Source: Nitzschia sp. pyKryTriq1
Taxonomy: Eukaryota; Bacillariophyta; Bacillariophyceae; Bacillariales; Bacillariaceae
DNA: 64,000 nt
Reading direction: 5' to 3'
NCBI GenBank assembly: GCA_956465555.1
Contig: OY101126.1
Location: forward strand, 786,501 to 850,500
The notes beneath the pieces are model-generated. The model saw nothing but the letters and a program-made list of their open reading frames with translations, made no database searches and had not been told where the DNA came from. The position numbers and the translations under genes were made by a program. This document shows, in pieces, positions 46,270 through 57,819 of the stretch. How positions within the stretch are numbered: position 1 is the first letter of the stretch; each line of letters starts with the position of its first letter.

Positions 46270-49200
46270 ATGGAGCAACTAGTTCTTGGCTTTTTCCAGG
46301 AGCAGCTTTCCAAGGTAGGAACGACGACGTCACAAGTGCCATCATTCATTCATCGACGAGAAAGTTTGGGTGCCACGAGACGAGGAGTCGCCTCATCATT
46401 CGTTTGTTCTCTATGTATTACTATTGGAATTGTTGTAGGTCATTGTAGGATTCCGAAAGGAGCAGGTGAACGCCAATTTATTGAATGGAAAAGGCGAAAT
46501 CACAGATGTGTCATTGAATTGTGCCGTGATCAACGAGGCGGTCCGGAAGGTGTCCCCGCTGTTGGAATTCGAAGAAATCCACGTGGATCGGCTGGGGTTT
46601 CATGTGACGGCCTGGGCGAATCTTCGCAAGGCGCCCATCGTCGTGGATATTGGCGTGATCACAGCGGTCGTGCAAGAGCCGCTTCACTGTTTGCCGAGAG
46701 GGGAGCGGAAAAGGTTGCAAGTGTTGACCGAGAAGGAATTGGTGCAGCTCATTTTGCAAGGATTGTACAAACCACTGCGGGGGAATGGGTCATATGGGTT
46801 TGTGGATCGAATTGTGGATAACTTGACCATTGAGATTGAGGCGCTGCGGTTCACTTACCAAGCATGGGGAAAATTCAAGACGCGGCGCGTGGGACCGTGG
46901 ACGCCTCCGACGGTGCATTGGGAGGTGGAACATTTAAAGGTGGTGTCGGTGGATCAATATGGCCATGAATCGAGTCCCGATCAAGTGTGGGCACACAATC
47001 GACTAGGAATTCAAGAGTTTTTCATGTACAAGAAGATTACTGGCGATGTACATGTCAAGCTGGTCGACGTTGTGAGTCAGAAATCGGTGCAGTTGATCCG
47101 ACGGCTCAAGTTTGAAACTCAGGCAGCCATCAAGCGACGACTGCGCGACGGAGCAGTCCTAGGACTACAACTGGACTTGACGATACCTTCTATCGAAATT
47201 GAAATTGAGTCGAAAGATATCCCAATACTTGCTCACTGGGTGGCGGCCACGCAATATTGCCTTGCCAAAGACAGACCATTTGAAGACCCGCTCGTCCAAG
47301 AAACTCCGAAGAAACCATCGGAAATGTCAAGTCAGAATTTGAGCAGTGAAGAAAAAGAGGAAGACGACTCCGAAGAAGAGGAAGTGGAAGGTGGTGAAGG
47401 TGAAGGTGAAGACGACAGTGTGGACGAAACCCCAGCAGACACCGCTTCCGTTGGCTCGGAGGATGTCGGAGACGAAAATGATACGAATGATATAGTGCAG
47501 ACTCCACAACTTTCTACTTCTGGATCAATGAATGCACCATTCAAACAGAGACCACTCATTTTGCTACCGAATGGCTTGGTCATTTACGAAAATGTTTGCT
47601 TTACATGCTCGATTCATGATATTGCGATACGTGGTGTGTACGCTAAGGGTCGAAACGGATTTGTACAAATGGCGTCCAAGGGTTGCATCACGGAACTGAT
47701 GTGGCCCAAAACAAACAATGAGCATGGATTATACCTTCAGACTTCTGTTTCTTTCATGTCGATACAGGAGCGACTGGATCGACGAATTCGGACGATCTTG
47801 ATCGGAGGAATCGCCCATGGAGATCACATGTCAATCCATAAACCTTCGAAAAAGCCCCAAGAAGTAAATGCAGATGAGAATTTCCCGCTCTTTGAGCGAC
47901 GAGTGATTCGAGATGATCCACTGGATCTCCGTCACACCTTTCCTTCACAAGCTTTTGGCGCCAAAACTACCATAGATTTTCCTTCAAAAACCGAAGATGA
48001 CGAGCCACCGATGGTGCTGCACGAAGTGGGAATCGATGAGTTTGATATTGTTCTCGACGCCGATGCCTGTTGCCGTGCGCTTTGCTTCTTTCTGAATGAA
48101 GACGGTGGTGGTTTCGATGCCCGATGGCACAGCGGGGACTGGACGGATCTATTGACACCGGACATGCTGAAGGATCCCAATGGCGAATTGCAGCTGGACG
48201 ACCATGTTCAGAATGCCAAGCAAATCCTCTTGGATGAAAATTTTATGATATCCTCGGATCGATTTAACGTCACAGCTCGTTTCAGCAACATAGAAATTCG
48301 AATCCCAGCCGCCGTCACGGAGAATGTGCGATCTTGCGACATTCTAGTGCAAGTAGAGGAAAATACATTGGTCATTTCGTCGGCGCTTCCGAGAACCTTC
48401 TTGAGCGGGAAAATTGGAAATTCTATCAGTGGCGATGCCTTGAAGGACAAGGGCACCATTGATTTCCCTAATGATCCTTCGGATATCGCTTACTCGCTGG
48501 AAAAATCGGAAGATCCTTCGTTGCGACTTTCTGGAGTGAAACTTTCTCGAAATGTCTCCACATTTCGCGCTCAATTGACTGCTCGAGGTTTTCAAATCAA
48601 GACCATCCCCATTATTCCGTTTTGCAACGCCGTCGAAACGCAGCAGCTCATCGCGCCAATGGAAATGACCATGATTGTCTGTTTTGAGGGGGAACCTCCT
48701 TCTCCCGAAAGCAACTTCATCAAGATTGCCTTGTTCATTTCTATGCATGTGCACAAGTTCTCGTTGAACGTCGACTTTGATCTTCTTGCTGGCGCGACGA
48801 GTAGTATTTTACACCATCATGATGTGTTACAGGAATCAATTGCCACAATTTCTGGCTTATTTCCATCATCACCACACACCCACGGCGCTGAGAATGATGC
48901 TACATATGATACATCCTCCAGCGGGAAAGTAAAAAGGAGCCTGAAGGGTCGTCGTGTGATGGTGAGAAGACATTTGGAAAGAAGCAGAGAGACAGGGGGG
49001 TTAGGTGTCGTTTTCTGCCTTCAGGTGGCCCAATGTGGCATCGCGCTCTGGAGGCAAAATGTACCATTTAAAAGTCCTCTACGACACACAGACAATGGTG
49101 ACATTGGGAGCGAATCTTGGCAGGATGAGCACAATACGGGCCTTCTCAAGCTTGTTGACACACAATTGAAAGAGTTTGAACTTGGAGTTGAATTCGACTT

Positions 49201-52200
49201 TCAAGCTCAGGAAAGCCGCCGTACGATTGTGAAATGTTGCCTCGAAGAAGGCCGCGTATTGGTTTGCAATGTCGGTAAGGCAATGGGATATAAGGATTCA
49301 GACTCGCTACTTACGGCTCTAGATCTATCAAATGGCGCCAACGCTGACGCTCCTTCACGGACGAGCCAATGGAACATGGTAGAGCTTGTGACTTTTGGTA
49401 TGGAGAAGCTGCCTGGGAAGCTCAATGCGTCCTACGCTGGCGAAAACCAACACTTGGCGATACGACTAGAAGAGCAGCTGAAGAATGGAGATCGGTCATG
49501 GTCATTATCTGCGGATCTCAATTGTCCGACGACTGTAAACGCATGTATCGAGGAGGTCAAAGATACGATCATATTATTGATTGAGGCACTTCTTTTGCCA
49601 ACTTGGTCTAAACGAGAATTTCCGTCTATCGAAGGGGCCCCCTTTCCCAACAAGACCATCGGAGCCATGCTTTACTCTGTATGTTCGATTAACACAGGCC
49701 CACGGAATTCCGTCGAAATCAAATGGGATCAGCTACCTTCGGGTGAGCAGCAGTCGTCGGATCCGATTGTCGAGCGAGCACTTCGTGTGCTTTTCAAGCT
49801 GTTTCTCCCGGCAGATATGCAACTGGTGCTGCTACGCGTCGAAATCGCCAATTTACTGCTATCAATCCCCAACAGCGTTAGCGACAAGGGACGAGGAAGT
49901 CTTGGCTTGCATCTGATGCAAACAGACCTTGTCGTACGATTTTATCCGAAACCTGGAGTAAACTCTAGTGGAATGGAAGACATCCTTGCATGCAAAGGCG
50001 TGGCATGGTCATCCCTCATCAGTACCAAGGAGGAAGGCTACTATCAGAGAATCCGCTCACGGCAGAGTCTACTTTCAATATCTTTGAATGGAGGAGCAAT
50101 CGAGATAGAAGAATTGGTGCATCCGTTCAACATTGGACTAACTTATGCAGCGGCAAAAGTACACTTGGCCATGGACGAAGATATGAAAGTAAATGATATT
50201 CGGAGAATCGAATCATTTTTCCAAGGGATGAAGGAACTGCAGGACCGAAGTATTCGTTATCATGCTGAACTTGCGTCCTTTCTGGCGGCGGTGAAGCAGC
50301 CGATCAGCGGGACTGAAGAGACTCCACCCAACGATGCTGCTGCACCTGCTCCTCTTACACCAGATGTTGACGAGGTCCCGCAGCTGCATCGTGGTACCAA
50401 GACAAATATTCTACGAACACAACTTATGCTCCGACGAGCTCATGCTGAATTGGGAAAATACGAGAAGGAAATCCGTCTTGCGCTTCAGCAAAAAAAGGAT
50501 GAGCTTGAGTGTCTTCAAAGAAAAGTCTTTGAAAAAGAAAAGGATCGTTTTGCTGCTCTCGCGCTCCTGTCTTCGCGCGTTGCCGGGTGGATTCGGACTG
50601 GAGGTGTCCATCGTACTGGTCAAAGAGTTGCAAGAAAGTCTACCTTGTGGCCGTATTGGGCAGTTTTGAGGAAGAACCTTTTAATTCTGTACACAAGTCC
50701 TGGAGAGGTATGTCGATAAAATCATATTTATTGCGCTCTATTTATCCATTGCTAAGAATATCTTACATTCCCTCGCTCTTCCAGCCTAAACCTTCCGATG
50801 TGATTCTTCTGGAGGGTGCTAAGATTCGCCAGCTTGCGGGAGGGCGGAGCAAGCAGGACGTGAAGCGAGGATTTGCTATCATCGAGCGTGGTGGCATGAC
50901 TCGATATTTCATAGCCTCGAGCTCGCAGGAATTTTCGCGTTGGATACAGGAGATCAGCGAAGTCATTGGCCTGTGTAGGGGAAGCCTAAATGGATCGGGA
51001 GACGAGGAAGGCAACATCTCTGACCGTGGACTGGACGACGAGGCCACTAAGAACGACCTTCGTACGTTGGAGAATGACCCAGCGGATTTATCTGGCCATC
51101 CGAGTGAATACGACGGGGCGAGTCTGGACGACGAAGGGGAAAATCTAGGACGCCCTCGCCGACTCGGCAATAGATTTGTCGGAGCTAAGAATAGACTCGG
51201 GGCTGCTTTAGAAAACGCTCGGCAGAAAGGAAAGGAGCTGTCAGATAGGCGCCGGGATACGATCAATAATACCTCCGAGACCAACGCACAGTTTTCTTCT
51301 AACGACGACCCCGCGAAGGAAAACGACATTGGGTCATATGGTGATTCAACAGCTGTTTCTGCGTCATCCTTTCAAGCTGAGAATGCGGCTTCGCTTGATA
51401 TTGCACAAACCGAAGGGTCTGAAAGTACTACCAACGGCACAAGGCGGCGGCTTCAATTTGGCAAAGCGCTGACTGACATGAAGCTCGTAACTAAAAATAA
51501 ACTTGGCACGGCCATCCAAAGTGCGAGGCAAAAAGGTGCCGAGGCCTCGGTCCGTCGATCAAATGTTTCTGCAGAAATACCACCACGTCCATTGGCGGGA
51601 GTTCGAGGAAAACTCAGAGGGTATTCTCCAGGCCCTCAGGCAATGCCAGGCGTAATCACTGGCAACCGAAGTGCTTCTTCTTCTTTTGATGGAGACGCTG
51701 GACGAGATTCAGGTCCAAGCTCCTTTTGGACCTGCAAGGCTTGCACTTTCATAAACACAGTGCAAACGGGCCAAGCAAGCTGCGAAATGTGCGGTGAAAA
51801 GGAAGACATCGTCAGCGGAGAACGCACTGAAATAAATCCATCCGAAGTAGCCGAATCATTTGCAATGAACGGTACGAATTCACAAGCAGATGACTCTAGG
51901 CGGGGTCGATTCGGTGCAAAAATTGGGGCTGCAGTGCGGAGTGTGCGACAAAATAGTATGGAGGACACTACTGAGGACAACCAGGAAGCACGTGGTCGGG
52001 GAATGGGGATGAGTTCTCGTTTCAACTTCATGAAACGCCGCCCCGGGACGTCGACGGAGTCTCTGTTCGACGATTCTGCCATGACGCTAAAACATGTTCA
52101 CGCCAGCGGTTTGACACCTTCAGTCGGCGCACCAACGACACCAAAAATCCCTTTGAAAGTTCTACAGGGCAACTGGGTCGTCTCCGTCAAGCCACATAAA

Positions 52201-53706
52201 TCACCAGCAAGGCAACCAATGAAGACTTCGTTGTCGACAAATAGCTTGCCTGCGACGGAGGGCAAAGATGATTCCAAGACCGATGCTGCTCTGGGAACAT
52301 CGGCACAGAGTGATACGCGAGATCCCTCCGAAGGCGAAACCGGGCACGTGCCCAATTTGACATATGAGCAGCCTACAATACTTGAATTCAACGGTTTGTT
52401 TGATGTTCGAACACAAAGGAGGGATAGCAGCGAGAGCGCAGCGGTTGTTCAAACTGCTTGTAGCTTCGGTGAACTGATGCAACTGCACGCTTCTGTTTCA
52501 GAATGTGTAGCCCACATTCTACCGCAGCTCTCTAGTGAGCACTTTGCAAAGAAGGATCCGGTAGGAGGTCCCTACCCGCTGGGAGACCCATTTGATTTGG
52601 TCGAAACCGTTTTGATAACTGGCAGGACACTTGGAGGTTTTTTTGATGATGATATCCCTCTTCAAAATCTTGAAAAAACGAGAGAGTATCAAGGTAAGAA
52701 GAATGAATACCATGTAAATTTCTTTTTCCGGACGCACAACTGACACCTTTTAGCTGAGATAATTGAATGGTTCTTGAACTCCTTGCTTCGATGCCCTTTG
52801 CCGATCGAGACACTGATGGAAGTCTCAGACGTGCTTGGTATCTGCGCATCCACCAAGGACGCTGTGACGGCCGAAGCATCAGAGAGTGCGGAACCTCTCG
52901 TAGGGCAGGATGGTACCATTGATAGGGACACAGACAAGGATGCCGTGAAGCACGTTAAGTTCAATCCCATAAAAAGTGAGAGCGAAAATCTCTCTACTGA
53001 GCTTCCACAAGAAATCTTCAGCCTTCTTTCCGCGTGCGGTACAGAACTCCTGCGCGCCGAGACAGCCGAGACATTGGAAACACGGGCACGGGTCATATCC
53101 ACGGATCCTACTCCAACAGTCGCCCCTCCAGCACTTTCAATCGAAATCGCGCCAATGAACATCAAAGTTTTCGAACCCTTGCTTCCACCATCTGTTTCGG
53201 ACCGAATGCAGGAAGCGATGCACGAAGCTCTCATCAATGTCATGGCCGAAAGAGACGAGGCCCATGCTCAGTTGATTGCCTCTAATGTCTCTCACGTCCA
53301 TGAGCTCGAACAGGAACGTAGAAAAAATGAAAGGCTGAGAATTGAACATGACTTGAAGGAGGAAAGAAGAAAGCTTCAGCAACCAAACGTCGGCAACTTT
53401 TTTCAGAATTTGAACGACGATAGATCGAGGCGCACCCTCGAAGCCAAATTGGACGACTTTGAAAGAGCACTTGGGCGAAATACGGATCAGGAACTGGCCG
53501 ATACTTCTCGTCAGCTTGCTGAAGAAGTGTCTGCCAAGACTTCGCATGCACTTGAACTTGTGCGTTTGAAAGAGGCACGGGAAATAGAGCGACAAAATGA
53601 AGCTGCCGAGAAGCAGGCGCTGAAGGATGAGTTGCGGCGTGTCAAGGCTCTGTTGGCTCAGCAGAACGCCAAAACAACAGAACCCGCGAAAATTTTGGTG
53701 TCGTGA
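46270..53706 (+). CDS. Giant chorein-type (BLTP3/UHRF1BP1-like) lipid-transfer protein with PH, RanBP2 finger and PX-like regions
   Basis: Four exons, 46270-46314, 46439-50707, 50785-52693 and 52754-53706, all GT-AG and frame-consistent, give 2391 residues. The N-terminus MEQLVLGFFQEQLSK plus VIVGFRKEQVNANLLNGKGEITDVSLN is a chorein motif, the start of a hydrophobic-groove bridge for bulk lipid transfer between membranes. The following region (YGFVDRIVDNLTIEIEALRFTY..) resembles UHRF1BP1/BLTP3 more than VPS13. Then come an acidic loop (about 310-350), a PH domain (about 1412-1510: LWPYWAVLRKNLLILYTSPGE..RYFIASSSQEFSRWIQEI) split by intron 2, three Arg-rich repeats (about 1563, 1659 and 1809), a RanBP2 finger WTCKACTF...CEMC (about 1751-1779), a PX-like region (about 1959-2110, split by intron 3) and a C-terminal coiled coil (about 2225-2387). 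Contact-site function is inferred. Confidence 0.8.
46326..46333. promoter_or_regulatory. GACGTCAC in intron 1 of the chorein gene
   Basis: CRE-like word 56 bp downstream of the start codon, inside the 124-bp first intron. May be chance. Confidence 0.3.
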
Positions 53707-53831
53707 AGTTCACCTCACTAAGAAACTTACTTCTACTAGCTAGTAGAGAAGTAACCTACTACGGCATCTATTGTAGCTTGGCATAGGGGTTATGCAACTT
53801 GAAAAGTAGTGATGACTTTACTCGCATACGC

Positions 53832-55713
53832 TCACAGTTTCTCGCTGCTTCCGTTGACTTTGCCGAAAGTGTTCGTTTCTTCGATGTCAGATTCGAAAAT
53901 GCTGTCCCCGTCATCTTCGTCAATGATTGATGCCATGGCCTGCAACCAAGCATCGGAACCGTCGTCTTGGTCCATGTAATCCTGCATGGCTTTGCGAGCA
54001 TCGCCTTTTCTATCGTCAACGCTCTTCTTCGGGGTGTCATAGAGTGGAGTGTCTCCATAGATTGATGAAGTTGGCACCTGGTACTCATCCAACATGTCCG
54101 CAAACAAGCTTCCCTCTGCCATAGGTGTTGGGCCGCTGCGAGTAGAAGTTGTGTTCAGAATTGCACCTCCAGAGAGACCACTGCCACCTGGTGTTGTCAG
54201 TACAGCATTTGTGGAATTGCTTCTGCGGGGATCTCTACCCGTGTCTTGTCCGGCTTGAGACAAGGCCACCACTGCGTACGCCGCAAACGCCCCTCCAATG
54301 ACCAAAGGCGGAAGAGAAGGCTCCTCAACAGGCGTTGAATCGTCGACTTGAATTCCACGGCTTCTCAAGCGAGTCCTCTCCATTTCCTGCAGTCTATTTT
54401 GTCGCTGTTGCCGTTCCGACTCTTCTTTCGCCATCCTCGCGTTTTCTTTTCGTCGATATTCTTCTTCGATCTCCACTCTCTCCTGTTCAATCAATACATC
54501 TTTTTTGCTTATCAAGTCCTCATCGTTCATCGACCTCAATCTATTCAGCTCCGCTTTTCCTTCTTCGACCAATGCCTTGTATTGCTGGGCATTTTCTTTC
54601 AATTTCGTCTCATACAACTTTAACGTTGGAGCCATGGTCACGTCGAGCCGAATTTCACCCGGAGCAAATTCCAAGACATGTGCCTTGTTATAGGGGATAC
54701 CCGCAATCATAGCTGACAACAATGCTGGACTGGAACCATCCGGAAATACCAACACAATATTATCTCCCGAAAACTGTGTTTCCAGGACTATAAAACATTG
54801 AAAAAGAGCAATGAAAACCGGTCGAACTGTGAGAAAGACGAGTGGCGAGGAAAAATGTTTGATTGATAATAAGAAGCATGTATATAAAATACTTACTTGA
54901 CATGACTTGTCTTAATCGAATCGCTTGGTCCGCCAATGTATCTTGTGGTGTTCCATCCGTATTTGGTGGCGGACGCGCGCCCCTACCGTCCTTTCCAGCC
55001 TCCAGCTCATCTAACGCCACTACTGCAGGAAAGGTTTCGGCCATGGACATCATGTCCCACTTGCCGATGGCGCGAGGATCCATGAATGTGAACTCTGGAA
55101 CTAATCGGTTCTGCCCGACCTTGAGCTCGTCACGAATGACCATGGCAGTGTCGACCGCCGAAGCAGCTAGAGAATATTTAATCACTGACGGATTGATGTC
55201 TGCCGCTTCCAAAATACGGGAGGCAGCTTGTGCTTGTTGCACGCCCTTTTCCGAGAGAGCAGCCTCTCGATTTGTCAAAAAGAGAGGATTGGTAGACCAG
55301 ATATCGATTTCTTCCAAGAGTGATTCACCGGCTCTCATCAAATGATAGACGTTGAGCAAGGGGGCCGTACAGGGAAAACTGACCAAACCTCGCGCTTGCG
55401 CAGACGGAACTCCTAGTACTGGTGAAAGCGAAGATCCAGTAGCCATCCAAGAGGCCACCGTGGACCCGGCCACTCGCCGGAAAAACCCACGACGATTGTA
55501 ACACACATCATCATCGGGACCCTCCTCTTCGCGATCCATCACTGGCACGTCGTCGCCATGATCATTGACAGGAGATTTTCGCTTGCTGGTCATCAACGGC
55601 AGCCGGTGTTGTCGTCGAAGCCCAGGTTCATCGATCGAGTGTGGTGGCACAAAAGACGACACAACACCGATTCCACCCAGATAAAATAACTCCACCAACA
55701 TCAATATTCTCAT
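53832..55713 (-). CDS. Plastid (probably thylakoid-lumen) histidine-phosphatase-like pseudoenzyme with C-terminal membrane segment
   Basis: Two exons, 55713-54897 and 54787-53832 (donor GTAAGT, acceptor TATAG), 590 residues. The leader is tripartite: signal peptide MRILMLVELFYLGGIGVVSS followed by FVPP (diatom plastid-type Phe after cleavage at 20), a transit region, and a twin-Arg segment NRRGFFRRVAGSTVASWM ending in SAQA (about 107), as in Tat-imported lumen proteins. The domain then reads VYHLMRAGES (123-131), where active phosphoglycerate-mutase-type enzymes have RHGE; the nucleophile His is Ala. LTNREAALSEKGVQQAQAASRIL and the late VLVFPDGSSP (in place of VxSHG) confirm the fold and show that the second His is also missing. 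A charged coiled coil (about 320-425), one membrane helix (about 432-450) and a disordered acidic tail follow. Catalysis is unlikely. Confidence 0.75.
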
Positions 55714-55902
55714 CTTTTAATTCATCGGCGGACAAATATTGACATAAATGGAAAGCTAAAGCACAAAAGTACCTGGTACATAGTGATAAACATCAAGAAG
55801 CACGAAGTGAGTCGAAGAACGAAGAACCCACGGATCTAAATTCTTTTCTTCTCTCTCGGCGATTTTTTTGGTCCGAGATCTTTGATGATTGACAACGACG
55901 AC

Positions 55903-55923
55903 GACGTCACCTACATGACGTCA
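55903..55923. promoter_or_regulatory. Paired CRE sites GACGTCAC and TGACGTCA
   Basis: GACGTCAC at 55903-55910 and a perfect TGACGTCA at 55916-55923, about 190-210 bp upstream of the plastid pseudoenzyme ATG (55713, minus strand). Confidence 0.5.
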
Positions 55924-56083
55924 TTGAATTAATCTAATTGGTCATTGACATGGTTTCTTCAACAAAATATGAGCACAGTCGCCTAATATTGACTTCGGAA
56001 ACCGTGAACGAGGATGGCGCGCGGGAGTCTGGCGGGAGCCACCCCAAATGCGAACCTCGAACCTTCTTGGCTCGAAACGTTCC

Positions 56084-56155
56084 ACAGTACCGGTACCAGG
56101 TACCAGGTACAAGTATCGGTACAAGTACCCCTACCGGTACCTACCGGTAGGTACT
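56084..56155. repeat. GTAC-palindrome cluster
   Basis: CAGTACCGGTACCAGGTACC, ATCGGTAC, CTACCGGTACCTACCGGTAG and GGTAC words in 72 bp; one of the densest clusters in the window. Confidence 0.75.
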
Positions 56156-56416
56156 CTTACGGTAGATTCATTCACCACAGATGGAAGATTCATTCGTCGT
56201 GAAGATTCTCGTTCGCATTCTGCATGCGGCATGCGGTCGGCCAGCCACCACGAGTACGAGTATTGGGAAAACGATGCCGGTTCCATCCATCGGGGTCGCT
56301 TTTGTAAACAGGAGAGCTGCGACTACTACTCTACTAGTAGTAGCTACTACTAGCTAGAGAATGGTAATGATAGATATCGTAAAAGTAATAGTGCAATCCA
56401 AAAATAATTGTCCCTA

Positions 56417-57244
56417 CTACAATGAGATACATTGGATAGAGGTAGGACTCTTGTTGCTTTTGTATTTCCTTTTCTCCTGGTGCAGCCCAAATAGATCCCT
56501 TATACATCCTTCGAGAAACATGTTTTGGGGAGAGGGAGGCAGCTTGATGAGTCTGTTCTCGTCGTCGACTACACAACTTCTGATGGTTGTTGTCGTCACC
56601 ATTGTCTTTTCGCCTTCCGTTTCCTTGCTAGTCAGTTCACACTCAAAAGCTTTCTTGGCAACACGAGCATCCCTCACGCCGGTCATTGCAGCTTCCTTCT
56701 TGCAACATTTCGAAAAGAGTTTATAGATATCAGCCAATACATATGGCTCGTAAATGGCTTTCTTTCGCTGTCGGTCTTGTTCATTCAAGACCGCCTGGCA
56801 GGCGTTTCGCTGATTACAGTAGCGTCGCCGAGCACCTTCCCATGTTCGATCTTCGAGACCTCTTGCTGGGCTGTTTACGTCGTCACAGAAATAACAGTAA
56901 GCATCGCGTTGTATACAGCAAAGAATAGCTCTATTTTCTGTACAGATATCTTCCAGTTCGTCTTTTGTGTAAAAGAGTTCCGAGGGATCGACTGGTGGAC
57001 AGCTCTCCGGTGGAGGCTCGGCGTACATGAACTGAGAAACTCGGAATCGAACGCGTTTCGTTTTGCTGGAGCCACTGCTACTACTAAGGCTGGCGGTGGA
57101 AGCTGTGGTAGAACAATCCGTGAAGAATTTTGTTGATGAATCATTCTTGGTGTTGTTGATAGCACATCTATTCTCCTCTTGTGAGCGTCTACAAGCACTG
57201 TGAGGAGACGTGAATTTCATAATGCCATTGTGCGTATGTTGCAT
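56417..57244 (-). CDS. RGLE-family hypothetical protein, third member
   Basis: A 275-residue protein of unknown function from the family abundant in diatoms. A Ser-rich N-terminus leads to KRVRFRVSQFMYAEPPP (a beta-like VRF segment), then LFYTKDELEDICTENRAI (the 'W/F-Y-S/T' box, aligning with MWYSRAEREDILAECEEAI of the copies at 0-2.4 kb), RGLEDRTWEGARRRYCNQRNACQAVLNEQDRQ (the family's central signature) and YVLADIYKLFSKCCKKEAAMTGVRDARVAKKAF. It matches the typical diatom family pattern more closely than the two divergent tandem copies. The C-terminal 70 residues are unremarkable. Its presence here shows the window carries three family members on both strands. Confidence 0.8.
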   Translation of the reverse strand: MQHTHNGIMKFTSPHSACRRSQEENRCAINNTKNDSSTKFFTDCSTTASTASLSSSSGSSKTKRVRFRVSQFMYAEPPPESCPPVDPSELFYTKDELEDICTENRAILCCIQRDAYCYFCDDVNSPARGLEDRTWEGARRRYCNQRNACQAVLNEQDRQRKKAIYEPYVLADIYKLFSKCCKKEAAMTGVRDARVAKKAFECELTSKETEGEKTMVTTTTIRSCVVDDENRLIKLPPSPQNMFLEGCIRDLFGLHQEKRKYKSNKSPTSIQCISL

Positions 57245-57819
57245 TCTTTTATTCTTCGCTGTTTCCTGTTTCGTTTTTTGTGAGCATCTTTTTTTTTTAA
57301 TAAGTGCGTGAGGTGCGTCTGCTTTATAGCTTGTACGAGTACCGCGGTACCGATAGACATAGACCTGGGGAAGCGTCTGCGGTGCCCTCCTCTGCGTCTG
57401 TGTACGTGCCGGTACTGTACTTATGTACCGGTCTTACAATTCACAGAAAAGTTCTGGCACGCGAATGGGTTGCACATAGAGCTGTACGGTCGTGTGAGTC
57501 AACTACAAAATACACATCATTGCGCTGAGAGGCTACTTCTAGTAGAGTCATAGAGCAGGGAGGGTCCATTCCAATAGCAGCACTCCGATACTGGCACGTG
57601 TAGTGCTTGCTACTACTGTAGCTTTCTGCTTTGAGAGCTCTGTGGGAATCCCCACCATGATCGTCGAGTCTGGCGTCAACGAGAGACCTGGACGAGAGTA
57701 GTGGTAGCCCTTTCGAGAACTGTATCGCCAAGGTCTTCTTTGATTATGTGGCCAATTACTAGTATTGTATTGTAAATGTTAGCAGTAACTCATTGAGGGT
57801 TATATCTCATCTTATTATT
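57245..57819. other. Spacer with GTAC words
   Basis: No gene. GTAC cluster at about 57331-57437 (GTACGAGTACCGCGGTACCG, GCCGGTACTGTAC, TGTACCGGTC) and a poly-T run near 57288-57298. Confidence 0.6.

Larger units (their letters stand above)
55714..56416. other. Spacer with CRE pair and GTAC cluster
   Basis: No gene. Contains the CRE-like pair at 55903-55923 and a GTAC cluster at 56084-56155. Confidence 0.6.
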
